Of a stretch of 64,000 bases of DNA, positions 1 through 8,691 are shown one piece after another. How positions within the stretch are numbered: the first letter of the stretch is position 1; each line of letters opens with the position of its first letter. The DNA is from Solibacillus silvestris (GTDB lineage: Bacteria; Bacillota; Bacilli; Bacillales_A; Planococcaceae). The stretch is from positions 2,632,501 through 2,696,500 of the forward strand of contig CP014609.1 of assembly GCA_001586195.1 (NCBI GenBank), written 5' to 3'. The notes below the pieces were generated by a model. The model did not search any database. It saw nothing but the letters and a program-made list of their open reading frames with translations, and had not been told where the DNA came from. The position numbers and the translations under genes are program-made.

Positions 1-1
1 A

Positions 2-991
2 ATGGGAGAACTATTTAAATTACTCAAGGATGGTAATAAACCGTCATTACTCGCTGCATTCGTCAATACATTTTTAGGAACGATTAAAGGAGTTGCGTTC
101 TTCTTTACCGGAAATGTTGCGATGTTCGCCGAAATGATGCACTCTTTCGGGGATGCTGCAAACCAATTTTTCGTATTCATAGGCTCTGCCCTAGCAAAAA
201 AGGCTCCTACTCCAAAATTTCCGAATGGTTACGGACGTATAGTTAACTTAGTCTGTTTGGGCGCCGTTTTAATTGTAGCAATCCTTTCATATGAAACAAT
301 TAAAGAAGGATGGCATCATTTTATGCATCCTGCAACGGAATCTTCAGGAGTTTTGATTGCTCTTGGTGTATTGGCAATTGGTATCATTCTAGAAAGTTTT
401 GTTTTAAATAAAGCCGCAAAAGAAGTGCTTCATGAAGTTAGCGTAGAACCTAAAGGGATAATAATTTTCCAGTCTGCAAAATATTTAAAGCGTGCAAAAC
501 CGGCGACAAAGCTTGTATGGATGGAAGACTTAGTGGCGACTTCAGGTAATGTCCTGGCGTTTTTAGCAATTGTTATAGCATATTTCACCGAATTTTACCG
601 ATTAGAAGGATTTATTTCAATGGTAATCGGTTTAATGATGTTTTACGTAGTTGGCCGTGTCTTTTTAGATAATGCACGTGGGGCAATTGGAGAAACTGAT
701 GAGGAAATGCTTGTGCATATCGGAAATCTTGTGATGGAAGATCCTCATGTAACAGATATCGCACGACTTGAAGTAATTAAAGAAGGCGAATTCTTACATG
801 TTGAACTTATTGCGGAAACAGATCCAAGTTTGTCTCTCGCTTATTTAGATGATGTACGCGATCATTTAACTACACTGCTGTTAAACCAAAAAGGTGTGAC
901 AAAAGTTACGTTGGCGTTCGATGAGGATAATGGAGAACGCAGCTGGACACATATCGCTACAAAACCTGAATCAGAAAAAGGCATGATTTAA
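2..991 (+). CDS. Cation diffusion facilitator (CDF) family transporter
   Basis: Predicted inner-membrane divalent-cation/proton antiporter of 329 aa. The N-terminal half holds hydrophobic helices with the CDF signature HSFGDAANQ (about residues 48-56), and the C-terminal cytoplasmic domain (about residues 230-310) has the ferredoxin-like fold expected of CDF proteins. The second metal-site motif reads WMEDLVATSG (about residues 173-182), with Glu-Asp where many CDF exporters have His/Asp, so it may belong to the SLC30A9/YdbO-like branch and the metal cannot be assigned. The first ATG is the second base of the window, so its ribosome-binding site is not visible and the N-terminus may extend further. 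A hairpin terminator follows the stop codon. Confidence 0.85.
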   Translation: MGELFKLLKDGNKPSLLAAFVNTFLGTIKGVAFFFTGNVAMFAEMMHSFGDAANQFFVFIGSALAKKAPTPKFPNGYGRIVNLVCLGAVLIVAILSYETIKEGWHHFMHPATESSGVLIALGVLAIGIILESFVLNKAAKEVLHEVSVEPKGIIIFQSAKYLKRAKPATKLVWMEDLVATSGNVLAFLAIVIAYFTEFYRLEGFISMVIGLMMFYVVGRVFLDNARGAIGETDEEMLVHIGNLVMEDPHVTDIARLEVIKEGEFLHVELIAETDPSLSLAYLDDVRDHLTTLLLNQKGVTKVTLAFDEDNGERSWTHIATKPESEKGMI

Positions 992-1001
992 TTGAATCAA
1001 G

Positions 1002-1043
1002 TAAAAAGGAAGCTGGTCCCACTATCCGACAGCTTCCTTTTTT
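1002..1043. terminator. Bidirectional intrinsic terminator
   Basis: AAGGAAGCTG pairs with its complement CAGCTTCCTT. A T-run follows on the + strand and a matching A-run precedes it, so it can end both the CDF gene and the convergent alcohol dehydrogenase gene. Confidence 0.8.
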
Positions 1044-1051
1044 TCACGTTC

Positions 1052-2215
1052 TTATAAAGACATTTCTAAAATTTTGCGTACATCCTCTGCTTCAAGTTTA
1101 TTGAAGTTGCCGAATGGACCATATACTAGGCAATGCTCAACCATTTCTTCGAAGTGTGTAGCATCAATATCATAGTCAGCTAAGCGATTCGGGGCACCAA
1201 GAGATGTCCAAAACGCTGATAATGCTTCAATACCTTCCAAACCAACTTGTTCCTCTGATTTGTTTGTCGGATCAATATTGAATACATTTACAGCTAATTT
1301 TGCAAAACGGGAAGGATTCACATGTAAATTATGCTTCATCCAGTTCGGGAATAAAATAGCTAAGCCGCTTGCATGTGCAATATCGTAATATGCTGATACC
1401 GCATGCTCAATATTATGCGTTGCCCAGTCACCGCGTGAGCCTAATGCCAGGAAACCATTTAGGCCGATTGTTCCTGCAAGCATTAATGTTTCCCGATGCT
1501 CATAGTTAGACGGATCTTTCAATGCTTTTGGTGCAACATCGATTAGCGTACGTAAAATCCCTTCGCTCATTTCATCTGTAATCGGTGTGTTTGTAGCATT
1601 GTTGAAATACTGTTCAAAGATATGAGACATTGTATCAACAACACCATTTACCGTTTGGTTTGCCGGCACTGAATAAGTATAGGATGGATCTAAAATCGAG
1701 AATTTCGGAAAAGTTGCCGGGCTACCCCAACCATACTTCTCTTTTGTTTCTAAGTTCGTAATAACCGAACCTGAGTTCATTTCAGATGCTGTCGCTGCTA
1801 ATGTCAGGACTGTCGCTAATGGTAATGCTTCAGTTGCCATAACTTTTCTAGTTACGATATCCCAGGCATCCGCCTCCACTTTTGCACCTGCAACGATTAA
1901 CTTAGAGCAGTCAATGACCGAACCGCCCCCTACCGCCAACACGATATCAATCTGATTTTCTTTACAAATTTCAATACCTTTACGTGCTGTTTCTACACGA
2001 GGGTTTGGTTCGACACCTGATAACTCAAATACATTCATGTTCAAGTCATTTAAAATGGCCATAATATCATCGTATACACCATTCGATTTAATACTTCCCC
2101 CTCCATACACGATTAATATATTTTTTCCATATTGCGGAAGTTCTTTTCTTAAATGTTCAATACTCCCTTTACCAAAATGAATCTTTACTGGATTATAAAA
2201 TGAAAATTCGTTCAT
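1052..2215 (-). CDS. Iron-containing alcohol dehydrogenase (butanol dehydrogenase type)
   Basis: A 387-aa group III (Fe-dependent) alcohol dehydrogenase, predicted to interconvert aldehydes and alcohols with NAD(P)H in the cytosol. The nucleotide-binding Gly-rich segment ([11 protein letters not shown]) is near residue 96. Metal-ligand segments are [11 protein letters not shown] (about 192-202) and [15 protein letters not shown] (about 268-282). It resembles B. subtilis YugJ/YugK, and a yugI homologue lies two genes away, which supports synteny. The ATG at 2215 has a good ribosome-binding site (AGGGGGA). It lies just downstream of the glutamate dehydrogenase gene with only a hairpin between, so read-through is possible. 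The substrate is not determined. Confidence 0.88.
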   Translation of the reverse strand: MNEFSFYNPVKIHFGKGSIEHLRKELPQYGKNILIVYGGGSIKSNGVYDDIMAILNDLNMNVFELSGVEPNPRVETARKGIEICKENQIDIVLAVGGGSVIDCSKLIVAGAKVEADAWDIVTRKVMATEALPLATVLTLAATASEMNSGSVITNLETKEKYGWGSPATFPKFSILDPSYTYSVPANQTVNGVVDTMSHIFEQYFNNATNTPITDEMSEGILRTLIDVAPKALKDPSNYEHRETLMLAGTIGLNGFLALGSRGDWATHNIEHAVSAYYDIAHASGLAILFPNWMKHNLHVNPSRFAKLAVNVFNIDPTNKSEEQVGLEGIEALSAFWTSLGAPNRLADYDIDATHFEEMVEHCLVYGPFGNFNKLEAEDVRKILEMSL

Positions 2216-2235
2216 TATTAGTTCCCCCTATTTTC

Positions 2236-2272
2236 AAAAAAGTCCCACTCCAATAATAGGAGTGAGACTTAA
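2236..2272 (-). terminator. Intrinsic terminator after the glutamate dehydrogenase gene
   Basis: On the minus strand AAGTCTCACTCC pairs with GGAGTGGGACTT and is followed by T residues. It sits between the glutamate dehydrogenase and alcohol dehydrogenase genes. Confidence 0.75.
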
Positions 2273-2283
2273 TAATATAATGT

Positions 2284-3528
2284 TTATACCCATCCACGGA
2301 AGCGAGAGGCCTCGGCAGTGCGGCGAACACCAACCATATATGCAGCCAAACGCATGTTAATATTACGGTTTTGAGCTGTTGTATAAACATTTTCAAATGC
2401 AGCAATCATTTTTGAATATAATTTTTCACGTACTTCTTCTTCCGTCCAATAATAACCCATATTGTTTTGTACCCATTCGAAGTAAGATACCGTTACACCA
2501 CCAGCAGACGCTAAAACATCCGGAACAAGCAAAATACCGCGCTCTGTTAAAATTTTAGTTGCTTCAGCTGTAGTTGGACCGTTCGCTGCTTCTACAACAA
2601 TGTTTGCTTTAATTTGATGTGCGTTGTCCGCTGTAATTTGATTTTCAATAGCAGCAGGCACTAAAATATCGCAATCCAGTTCCAAAAGCTCTTTGTTTGA
2701 AATTGTATTTTCAAACAATGTAGTAACCGTTCCAAATGAATCGCGGCGATCTAATAAGTAATCGATATCCAAACCGTTCGGATCATGTAACGCACCGTGT
2801 GCATCTGAAATACCAATAACTTTCGCACCTAAATCACTCATAAACTTCGCTAAGAAACTACCTGCGTTACCGAAGCCTTGAATAACCACTCGTGCGCCTT
2901 TAATATCAATATTGCGTTTTTTTGCAGCTTCTTCGATCACAATTGTAACACCTTCTGCAGTTGCACGGTCGCGACCTTGTGAACCGCCAAGAACGATTGG
3001 TTTACCTGTAATGAATCCTGGCGAGTTAAATTCATCCATACGGCTGTACTCATCCATCATCCAAGCCATAATTTGAGCATTTGTAAATACGTCTGGTGCA
3101 GGAATATCTTTCGTCGGGCCAACTACTTGACTAATGGCACGAACATAGCCGCGGCTTAATCGTTCAATTTCACCCATTGACATTTCGCGTGGGTCACAGA
3201 TAACGCCACCTTTCCCTCCGCCATATGGAAGGTCAACAATACCGCATTTTAACGTCATCCACATCGAAAGCGCTTTCACTTCCTCTTCCGATACCATCGG
3301 GTGGAAGCGTACGCCACCTTTTGTTGGACCTACTGCATCATTATGTTGTGCACGGTAACCAGTAAATACTTTTGTCGTACCGTCATCCATTTTTACAGGA
3401 ATACGCACAGTCAACATACGAAGTGGTTCTTTCAGTAATTCATACATTGCTTCGTCATAGCCTAGTTTATTTAATGCCTCATGAATTACTTCTTGAGTTG
3501 ATGTAAATAAGTTCAAATTTTCAGCCAT
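2284..3528 (-). CDS. gudB: Glutamate dehydrogenase, catabolic NAD type (GudB/RocG family)
   Basis: Oxidatively deaminates glutamate to 2-oxoglutarate and ammonia in the cytosol. The product is 414 aa from the ATG at 3528; a longer frame to 3588 exists, but the AAAGAGGCG ribosome-binding site and the family length favour 3528. The GPTKGGVRFHP segment, the catalytic lysine region (KCGIVDLPYGGGKGG) and the Rossmann motif GFGNAGS are intact. No tandem duplication like the one that inactivates gudB in laboratory B. subtilis 168 is seen. The choice between gudB and rocG is a guess. Two cre-like CcpA sites, one upstream and one inside the coding region, suggest catabolite control. It opposes the biosynthetic gltAB genes elsewhere in the window. 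Confidence 0.93.
   Translation of the reverse strand: MAENLNLFTSTQEVIHEALNKLGYDEAMYELLKEPLRMLTVRIPVKMDDGTTKVFTGYRAQHNDAVGPTKGGVRFHPMVSEEEVKALSMWMTLKCGIVDLPYGGGKGGVICDPREMSMGEIERLSRGYVRAISQVVGPTKDIPAPDVFTNAQIMAWMMDEYSRMDEFNSPGFITGKPIVLGGSQGRDRATAEGVTIVIEEAAKKRNIDIKGARVVIQGFGNAGSFLAKFMSDLGAKVIGISDAHGALHDPNGLDIDYLLDRRDSFGTVTTLFENTISNKELLELDCDILVPAAIENQITADNAHQIKANIVVEAANGPTTAEATKILTERGILLVPDVLASAGGVTVSYFEWVQNNMGYYWTEEEVREKLYSKMIAAFENVYTTAQNRNINMRLAAYMVGVRRTAEASRFRGWV
3265..3278 (-). promoter_or_regulatory. cre-like CcpA site inside gudB
   Basis: On the minus strand TGAAAGCGCTTTCG matches the catabolite-responsive element consensus TGWAARCGYTWNCW at 13 of 14 positions, about 250 nt into the coding sequence. 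The bases also encode conserved residues K-A-L-S, so a coding coincidence is possible. Confidence 0.35.
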
Positions 3529-3660
3529 TTTATAATTCGCCTCTTTAAATTTTGATGTATTTGGGTCTTTCCGCCAACATTGTAACATACTTTATTCAGA
3601 GTTTGTTAAATATTTAGCCACATTTTATACACTTTTAACAATTCCTTTGATAATTAACGA

Positions 3661-3674
3661 AGAAAGCGCTTTTT
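3661..3674 (-). promoter_or_regulatory. cre-like CcpA site upstream of gudB
   Basis: AGAAAGCGCTTTTT is near-palindromic and differs from the CcpA cre consensus at two positions. It lies about 133 nt upstream of the gudB start codon, in the only intergenic space that can hold the gudB promoter. Confidence 0.3.
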
Positions 3675-3711
3675 TCATGAAATTTGCTCAAAACTGACCT
3701 ATTGTCTCCAT

Positions 3712-3755
3712 ATAAAAAACATGTTCAACTTATTAAAAAAATAAATTGAACATGT
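3712..3755 (-). terminator. Intrinsic terminator after the S1-domain gene
   Basis: ACATGTTCAA (3719-3728) and TTGAACATGT (3746-3755) form a perfect 10-bp stem. A T-run follows in the minus direction, just after the S1 gene stop codon. Confidence 0.8.
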
Positions 3756-3760
3756 CCTGC

Positions 3761-4135
3761 TTAATGTCCAGATTGTTCGATCCAATCTTTCAATTTTTCC
3801 TTTAAAATTTGAAATCCATCCGCATCCACTTCATCGACCCGATCTTGTAAAGAACGCCGTGGCGGCATATCCCTTCTTCGGTGGAACGGTACTTCCTGCA
3901 GCTCGCGTATCGATAAGCTTATTTTTTTTTGATCTGTATCCACATCCAGAACTTTAACTTCTATTTCATCCCCGACGGATAAAAAATCACTTACATCCTT
4001 CACAAAACCGTATGTGATTTCTGAAATATGCACAAGTCCCTGCGTATATTCATCTAAAGCAACAAAAGCTCCGTATGGTTGAATTCCTGTCACTTTACCC
4101 GTTAGCACGTCACCCACTTCAATTTTTTTTGTCAT
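3761..4135 (-). CDS. yugI: S1 RNA-binding domain protein (general stress protein 13, YugI family)
   Basis: A 124-aa protein with one S1/OB-fold RNA-binding domain over residues 1-75 (VGDVLTGKVTGIQPYGAFVAL, then HISE and a KISLSIRE end). A basic and then acidic tail of about 45 residues follows. Homologues are ribosome-associated general stress proteins, so a role in binding RNA or ribosomes is inferred from the family. The ATG at 4135 follows a ribosome-binding site of AAGAAGGTAGG type. In B. subtilis yugI also neighbours Fe-dependent alcohol dehydrogenase genes, as here. It is transcribed alone, with a terminator at the 3' end. Confidence 0.88.
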   Translation of the reverse strand: MTKKIEVGDVLTGKVTGIQPYGAFVALDEYTQGLVHISEITYGFVKDVSDFLSVGDEIEVKVLDVDTDQKKISLSIRELQEVPFHRRRDMPPRRSLQDRVDEVDADGFQILKEKLKDWIEQSGH

Positions 4136-4319
4136 ACGTTGTTCCTACCTTCTTTTCGTATATACGTAAATGTCATGTTAAATTATAACATATGAGACGA
4201 GCTGTAACAAAGAATCGCTTTAATCTAGCGTTTTTAAGTCATTAAATAAGAGTCTATCTAAAAAAATGTAAAAATTTCTTCTCCTTCAATTTGCAGATTC
4301 AATAAATTCAAAAAACTTT

Positions 4320-4349
4320 TTGCTAAATACGTGAATCGTACTGTAAAAT
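4320..4349 (+). promoter_or_regulatory. Candidate sigma-A promoter of the NSS transporter
   Basis: TTGCTA and TAAAAT are separated by 18 bp, 33 bp upstream of the TTG start codon. The elements are imperfect, so this is only a candidate. Confidence 0.35.
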
Positions 4350-4381
4350 GAGTACTTGCATATATATGAGGAGGGTTTTTT

Positions 4382-5710
4382 TTGTCATCTAGAGATCAAT
4401 TTACATCTAAGATAGGATTCATACTTGCGGCAGCAGGAAGCGCAATCGGTCTTGGCGCGATTTGGAAGTTCCCCTATATGGCGGGCACGAATGGCGGTAG
4501 TGTATTTATTATTTTGTTTGTTCTATGTACTATTTTAATTGGTTTACCGATATTAATCGCAGAATTTATGATTGGACGACGAGGTCAAAAAGATCCGATC
4601 ACATCTTTTAAAGAGCAGGCTCCAAATAAACCGTGGTTTATGATCGGTTGGATTGGCCTTGTTGCGTGCGGGTTAATATTATCCTTCTATAGTGTTGTAG
4701 GTGGTTGGATATTAAGCTATATACTTCGGGCTGTTAGTTTTTCACTTACAGGTCAAGGGGTAAATTTCAGCACTTTGTTCACGGATATTATTTCAAACCC
4801 ATGGGAAGTGTTAATCGCACAGGCTGCTTTCATGCTTTTAACATTATTCATTGTACAAGCTGGAATAAAAAACGGGATTGAAACAGCAAGTAAATGGATG
4901 ATGCCGATTCTATTCTTATTTTTCATTTTACTGTTTATTCGTTCTATTACATTGGATGGTGCGATGGAAGGCGTTAAATTCATGTTCGTTCCGGACTGGT
5001 CATACTTGAGCGGCGATACGTTAATGTTAGCGTTAGGTCAAGCGTTCTTCTCTCTTAGTATTGGAGTTGCGGCAATGATAACATACGCATCTTATTTATC
5101 TAAGAAAGAAAAAATTGTAACTTCTGCTGTAAATGTTGCGAGTATGAATATTGCGATTTCTTTATTGGCAGGCCTTGTTATATTTCCTGCAGTATTCGCA
5201 TTAGGCTTTTCTCCTACAGAGGGACCTGGCTTAGTATTTATAATGATCCCAGCGGTTTTTGAACAATTGCCATTTGGCGGATTTTTATTGCTGGTATTTT
5301 TCATCTTACTCCTGTTTGCAACAGTTACATCCGCGATTGCATTATTGGAAGTGGTCGTTTCAATCGGTATTCGAGAAAAAACAGCTCAGCGTAAAAAAGC
5401 CTCTTGGTTATTAGCATCGATTATTTTTATTGTCGGGATCCCCAGTGCTTTGTCATTCGGCATTTTATCGGACATCACCATTTTCGAACGGTCTATTTTT
5501 GACTTTGTTGATTATGTAACAAGCGCGATTTTAATGCCGATCGGTGCCTTTTTAACTTCTATTTTTGCCGGATATTATTATTCAAAGAAAATTTCTCGTG
5601 AAGAAATGCAGGCATCCCCAATTGTTTATAATTGCTGGTTGTTTATTGTACGTTATGTAGCCCCACTTTCAATTGCGGCTATCTTTATTAATAAAGTTTT
5701 CTTTAGTTAA
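4382..5710 (+). CDS. Neurotransmitter:sodium symporter (SNF/NSS) family transporter
   Basis: A 442-aa integral membrane Na+-coupled symporter with about 11-12 predicted helices. The N-terminal family signature is clear: a Gly/Ala-rich helix 1 (GFILAAAGSAIGLGAIWKF, residues 11-29) with the unwound substrate/Na+ site, followed by PYMAGTNGG. The substrate, probably an amino acid, cannot be read from sequence. Translation starts at a TTG at 4382 directly after GAGGAGGG; no in-frame ATG precedes the conserved helix 1. A terminator follows. Its nearest relatives are bacterial YocR/YhdH-type transporters. Confidence 0.9.
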   Translation: MSSRDQFTSKIGFILAAAGSAIGLGAIWKFPYMAGTNGGSVFIILFVLCTILIGLPILIAEFMIGRRGQKDPITSFKEQAPNKPWFMIGWIGLVACGLILSFYSVVGGWILSYILRAVSFSLTGQGVNFSTLFTDIISNPWEVLIAQAAFMLLTLFIVQAGIKNGIETASKWMMPILFLFFILLFIRSITLDGAMEGVKFMFVPDWSYLSGDTLMLALGQAFFSLSIGVAAMITYASYLSKKEKIVTSAVNVASMNIAISLLAGLVIFPAVFALGFSPTEGPGLVFIMIPAVFEQLPFGGFLLLVFFILLLFATVTSAIALLEVVVSIGIREKTAQRKKASWLLASIIFIVGIPSALSFGILSDITIFERSIFDFVDYVTSAILMPIGAFLTSIFAGYYYSKKISREEMQASPIVYNCWLFIVRYVAPLSIAAIFINKVFFS

Positions 5711-5717
5711 ACTTGAA

Positions 5718-5754
5718 AAACTTGTCCGATTTAAAAATCGGACAAGTTTTTTTT
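5718..5754 (+). terminator. Intrinsic terminator after the NSS transporter
   Basis: AAACTTGTCCGAT pairs perfectly with ATCGGACAAGTTT around a short A-rich loop and is followed by eight T residues. Confidence 0.9.
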
Positions 5755-5821
5755 ATTATTTAGAGGACTTTATAAGTTGTTGTTCATATGATAGTAAACA
5801 TATACGGGGAGGAGATGGGAA

Positions 5822-6028
5822 ATGAAATTGCAGTTTCAGGAACAGATGAAAACTTTACGTTCGGAAAAGAATTTATCAATTGAAGAGCTTTCATTACGAA
5901 CACAAATCAGTATTGAAAAACTGACAGCCTACGAAAACGGTGAGCAAATTCCTTCAACCCAAACCATACTAATTCTATCAACTATTTTGGAAGTTCCGGT
6001 TTTGAACTTAATTGACGGATTACATTAA
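5822..6028 (+). CDS. Small helix-turn-helix (XRE/Cro type) DNA-binding protein
   Basis: A 68-aa protein made almost entirely of one HTH_3-type domain (about residues 6-63). SIEELSLRTQISIEKLTAYE reads as the helix-turn-helix, followed by an NGEQIPS turn and a terminal helix pair. It is predicted to be a cytosolic DNA-binding regulator with unknown targets. The ATG at 5822 is preceded by GGGGAGGAGATGGGA. It is monocistronic, bracketed by terminators, and no obvious partner gene exists. Confidence 0.75.
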   Translation: MKLQFQEQMKTLRSEKNLSIEELSLRTQISIEKLTAYENGEQIPSTQTILILSTILEVPVLNLIDGLH

Positions 6029-6030
6029 AA

Positions 6031-6066
6031 TGCGGGCGACCTCAGCTTACAGGTCGCCTGCTTTTT
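6031..6066 (+). terminator. Intrinsic terminator after the HTH gene
   Basis: GCGGGCGACCT and AGGTCGCCTGC form a GC-rich stem followed by TTTTT. It overlaps the 3' end of the convergent yugE gene. Confidence 0.85.
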
Positions 6067-6325
6067 ATATAATACACTTCGCTTCGAATTTTACGGCAAT
6101 TAATTTATAAGCGATTGCAACACATTGCTCGAATGGAATCCATTGTTCAAAAGAGTATTCATAAACTCTTTGAATGACTTTTGCCAATGTTGTTGGATCG
6201 TCAATATTTTGAAGTGCAGCGACAACATCTGCCGTTTCAGTAGAATAACTATCGGTACCGTAGCTAAAAGGGTCCCACTGTTCCAATAAATGTACACATT
6301 TTTGATTCATTTCAATATTATCCAT
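6065..6325 (-). CDS. yugE: DUF1871 family protein (YugE)
   Basis: An 86-aa acidic cytosolic protein with the DUF1871 pattern: an N-terminal helix, a WDPF segment, then LAKVIQRVYEYSFEQWIPF and a C-terminal helix. Function is unknown. I chose the ATG at 6325 because AGGTG lies 6 nt upstream; a GTG three codons earlier is too close. The length matches B. subtilis YugE. The gene is divergent from patB, exactly as yugE and patB are neighbours in B. subtilis, which strengthens both assignments. Confidence 0.75.
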   Translation of the reverse strand: MDNIEMNQKCVHLLEQWDPFSYGTDSYSTETADVVAALQNIDDPTTLAKVIQRVYEYSFEQWIPFEQCVAIAYKLIAVKFEAKCII

Positions 6326-6403
6326 TTGATTCACCTAACTACCTCTTATAATAGTAAGTATGATACCATAATTTGAAAGAAATCATAAGAAAAGAGGATT
6401 CAA

Positions 6404-7582
6404 ATGTCTATTTTTAATAAAGTTCATGATCGTCGCGGTTCCGCATCTGTAAAATGGGATATGATGAATGTCGTTTACAATCTGAAAGATAACACTACAG
6501 AACTACTGCCGATGTGGGTAGCAGATATGGACTTCCCTCCACCTGCAGCTTTAACAGAAGCACTAAAGGCTCGATTGGAGCACCCTATTTTTGGCTATAC
6601 ATTTGCTGACAACGATGTAAAAAATGCAATTGTTCATTGGTATAAAACGCGCCACCAATGGACGATTGATCCTAACACAATTATTTTCCAGCCTGGTGTT
6701 GTGCCGGCAATCGCGACCATTATCGAAACCTTTACAGAGGTTGGTGATAAAATCGGTATGTCCACTCCAGCATACCCACCATTCACCAATGTACCGGCTG
6801 CTCAGAAACGTGAAGTCGTAACATGTGAATTAACTGAACAAAATGGTCATTATACGATGGATTTTGCTGAGCTTGAAGAAATATTCCGCGCCGGTATTAA
6901 ACTATTTGTTTTATGTAATCCGCATAACCCGATCGGTATTGTTTGGAGCCGTGAAGAGCTAGAGCAGTTAGTCGCACTATGTGTTCAATACGATGTCTAT
7001 CTATTATCCGATGAAATTCATGCGGATATTTCAATACAAAAATCATATACGCCTGTATTAACGTTAGCGAATGCAAACGAGGCAAAAATTATCACATGTA
7101 TTGCACCAACAAAAACGTTTAATATTGCCGGAATTCATGCCGCAATGATTGTTGCATCAGACCGTAAACTATTTACGGCAATCGAGAAAAATACACAGGC
7201 ACACGGTAATTTAGGTTTAAATACATTTGCTTCGACTGCTGTAAAGGCTGTCTATTCAGAAGGAGCAGCGTGGTTGGACGATCTTCTTGTTTATATAAAA
7301 AACAATATGGAATATGTTGCGAAAGAATTGAACGCTATTGAAGGACTTGCTGTGGAAATTCCCGATGCGACGTATTTAATGTGGATTGACTATCGTAAAA
7401 CAGGGATTGAAGAAAAGGAACTAATGGCACGACTTCTATCAGTAGGACAAGTTGCGCTAGATCCAGGGACAAAATACGGGGAAGCAGGAAGAGGCTTCTT
7501 ACGTATCAATGTAGCTTGTCCATTCGAACTGTTGCAGGACGGGGTTGAACGCATTAAAAGAACGATGGCAACATTTGAATAA
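6404..7582 (+). CDS. patB: MalY/PatB family PLP-dependent cystathionine beta-lyase
   Basis: A 392-aa fold-type I aminotransferase-like enzyme, predicted to cleave cystathionine (C-S lyase) to homocysteine, pyruvate and ammonia in the cytosol. MWVADMDFPPP near residue 36 is the MalY/PatB hallmark. CNPHNPIG (about 169-176), LLSDEIHADI (about 204-213) and the PLP lysine region APTKTFNIAG (about 232-241) are all present. It starts at ATG 6404 after AAGAGGA. It is divergent from yugE and ends at a strong terminator. Sulfur-responsive control is typical of the family, but I see no clear operator. Confidence 0.9.
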   Translation: MSIFNKVHDRRGSASVKWDMMNVVYNLKDNTTELLPMWVADMDFPPPAALTEALKARLEHPIFGYTFADNDVKNAIVHWYKTRHQWTIDPNTIIFQPGVVPAIATIIETFTEVGDKIGMSTPAYPPFTNVPAAQKREVVTCELTEQNGHYTMDFAELEEIFRAGIKLFVLCNPHNPIGIVWSREELEQLVALCVQYDVYLLSDEIHADISIQKSYTPVLTLANANEAKIITCIAPTKTFNIAGIHAAMIVASDRKLFTAIEKNTQAHGNLGLNTFASTAVKAVYSEGAAWLDDLLVYIKNNMEYVAKELNAIEGLAVEIPDATYLMWIDYRKTGIEEKELMARLLSVGQVALDPGTKYGEAGRGFLRINVACPFELLQDGVERIKRTMATFE

Positions 7583-7590
7583 TGAATCAA

Positions 7591-7635
7591 AGGGGCAGCC
7601 TGGAAATATTAATTTCCGGACTGCCCCATTTTTAT
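7591..7635 (+). terminator. Intrinsic terminator after patB
   Basis: GGGGCAG pairs with CTGCCCC, and an inner GGAAAT/ATTTCC stem extends the hairpin. ATTTTTATT follows. It also faces the 3' end of the convergent small membrane protein gene. Confidence 0.8.
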
Positions 7636-7648
7636 TACATCATTTTGA

Positions 7649-7894
7649 TTATTGCTTTTGATATTCTTCCTTAGCGTTTTCTTTAGCGATACGCGCATCA
7701 CGTTCTTTTAATGCGCGTTCTTCCAAAATTTTAGCCTGTGCTGCTTGGCGAGCAGCGATGCGGCGGATGAACCGGAATGTAACAAAAACAATAATCAGTA
7801 ATATAGCGAATTCAATTGCAGCTGGAAGATAAAGTGATTTGTCTTCCGGGAAATATAAAAAGCCACCAGAGAAATTCATTAAAAATTGGTTCAC
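7649..7894 (-). CDS. Small single-pass membrane protein, unknown function
   Basis: An 81-aa protein. Residues 25-43 (AAIEFAILLIIVFVTFRFI) form one transmembrane helix. A basic then mixed-charge helical tail of about 38 residues, likely cytoplasmic, follows (RRIAARQAAQAKILEERALK and beyond). I do not recognise the family. It lies 22 bp downstream of the cyclophilin gene on the same strand and is probably co-transcribed with it. It starts at ATG 7894 after AAAGGACG. Confidence 0.6.
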   Translation of the reverse strand: MNQFLMNFSGGFLYFPEDKSLYLPAAIEFAILLIIVFVTFRFIRRIAARQAAQAKILEERALKERDARIAKENAKEEYQKQ

Positions 7895-7916
7895 TAGCCC
7901 ACACGTCCTTTAAAAA

Positions 7917-8504
7917 TTAGTCAATTACTGTGATTGACTCAATCTTAACATCTTCTTTAGGCTTATCGTGCATATTTCGGTCAACTTTAACAATATTGTC
8001 AACAACATCCATGCCTTCAACAACTTGGCCAAATACTGTATGTTTGCCGTCTAACCACGGTGTACCGCCGTTTTGTTTGTAAAATTCTACTTCATCTTTT
8101 GACCAGCCGCGCACTTCCATCTGTTTTAACATCGATACTTCAACTTGTGGTGCTTGAACGATAAAGAATTGAGAACCGTTCGTACCAGGGCCCGCATTTG
8201 CCATAGATAATGCGCCGCGGATGTTCATTAACTCAGGCACACATTCATCTTCGAATGTGCCGCCCCAAATAGACTCGCCGCCCATACCAGTACCAGTTGG
8301 ATCGCCACCTTGAACCATGAAGTTCGGAATTACACGGTGGAAAATAATACCGTTATAGTAACCTGATTTTGCATGACCTAAAAAGTTTTCAACTGTTTTT
8401 GGTGCGTGCTCCGGGAATAATTTAATTTTGATTGAACCCATAGTTGTGTTCATTTCTACCATTACTTCGCCTGGATTTAGTTCTTTCGATAATTGTGGAA
8501 ACAT
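7917..8504 (-). CDS. ppiB: Peptidyl-prolyl cis-trans isomerase, cyclophilin type
   Basis: A 195-aa cytosolic cyclophilin that catalyses proline isomerisation during folding. Core motifs are present: [19 protein letters not shown] (about residues 55-73), [19 protein letters not shown] (about 96-114) and [17 protein letters not shown]. It is longer than the roughly 145-aa B. subtilis PpiB. The extra length is mainly an insert of about 30 residues before the W-L-D-G-K-H-T segment ([20 protein letters not shown] region), and such inserts occur in other Firmicute cyclophilins. No signal peptide or lipobox is seen. It starts at ATG 8504 after AAAGGAGAG. Confidence 0.92.
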   Translation of the reverse strand: MFPQLSKELNPGEVMVEMNTTMGSIKIKLFPEHAPKTVENFLGHAKSGYYNGIIFHRVIPNFMVQGGDPTGTGMGGESIWGGTFEDECVPELMNIRGALSMANAGPGTNGSQFFIVQAPQVEVSMLKQMEVRGWSKDEVEFYKQNGGTPWLDGKHTVFGQVVEGMDVVDNIVKVDRNMHDKPKEDVKIESITVID

Positions 8505-8691
8505 TTTTGTCTCTCCTTTAAATAAAATGTGGAATGGATGGGTATAGGTATAGAACCAAACTTCCCCTTTAATACCAAGTCCCAGTTTACCATAACTCTA
8601 ATATTTTAAGCCACTATGTTGCGAAGGACTTCCTTCGTATTACGAAATAAGCTATACTATATTTTAATAAAAAAGGAAGAATGTGATACTT

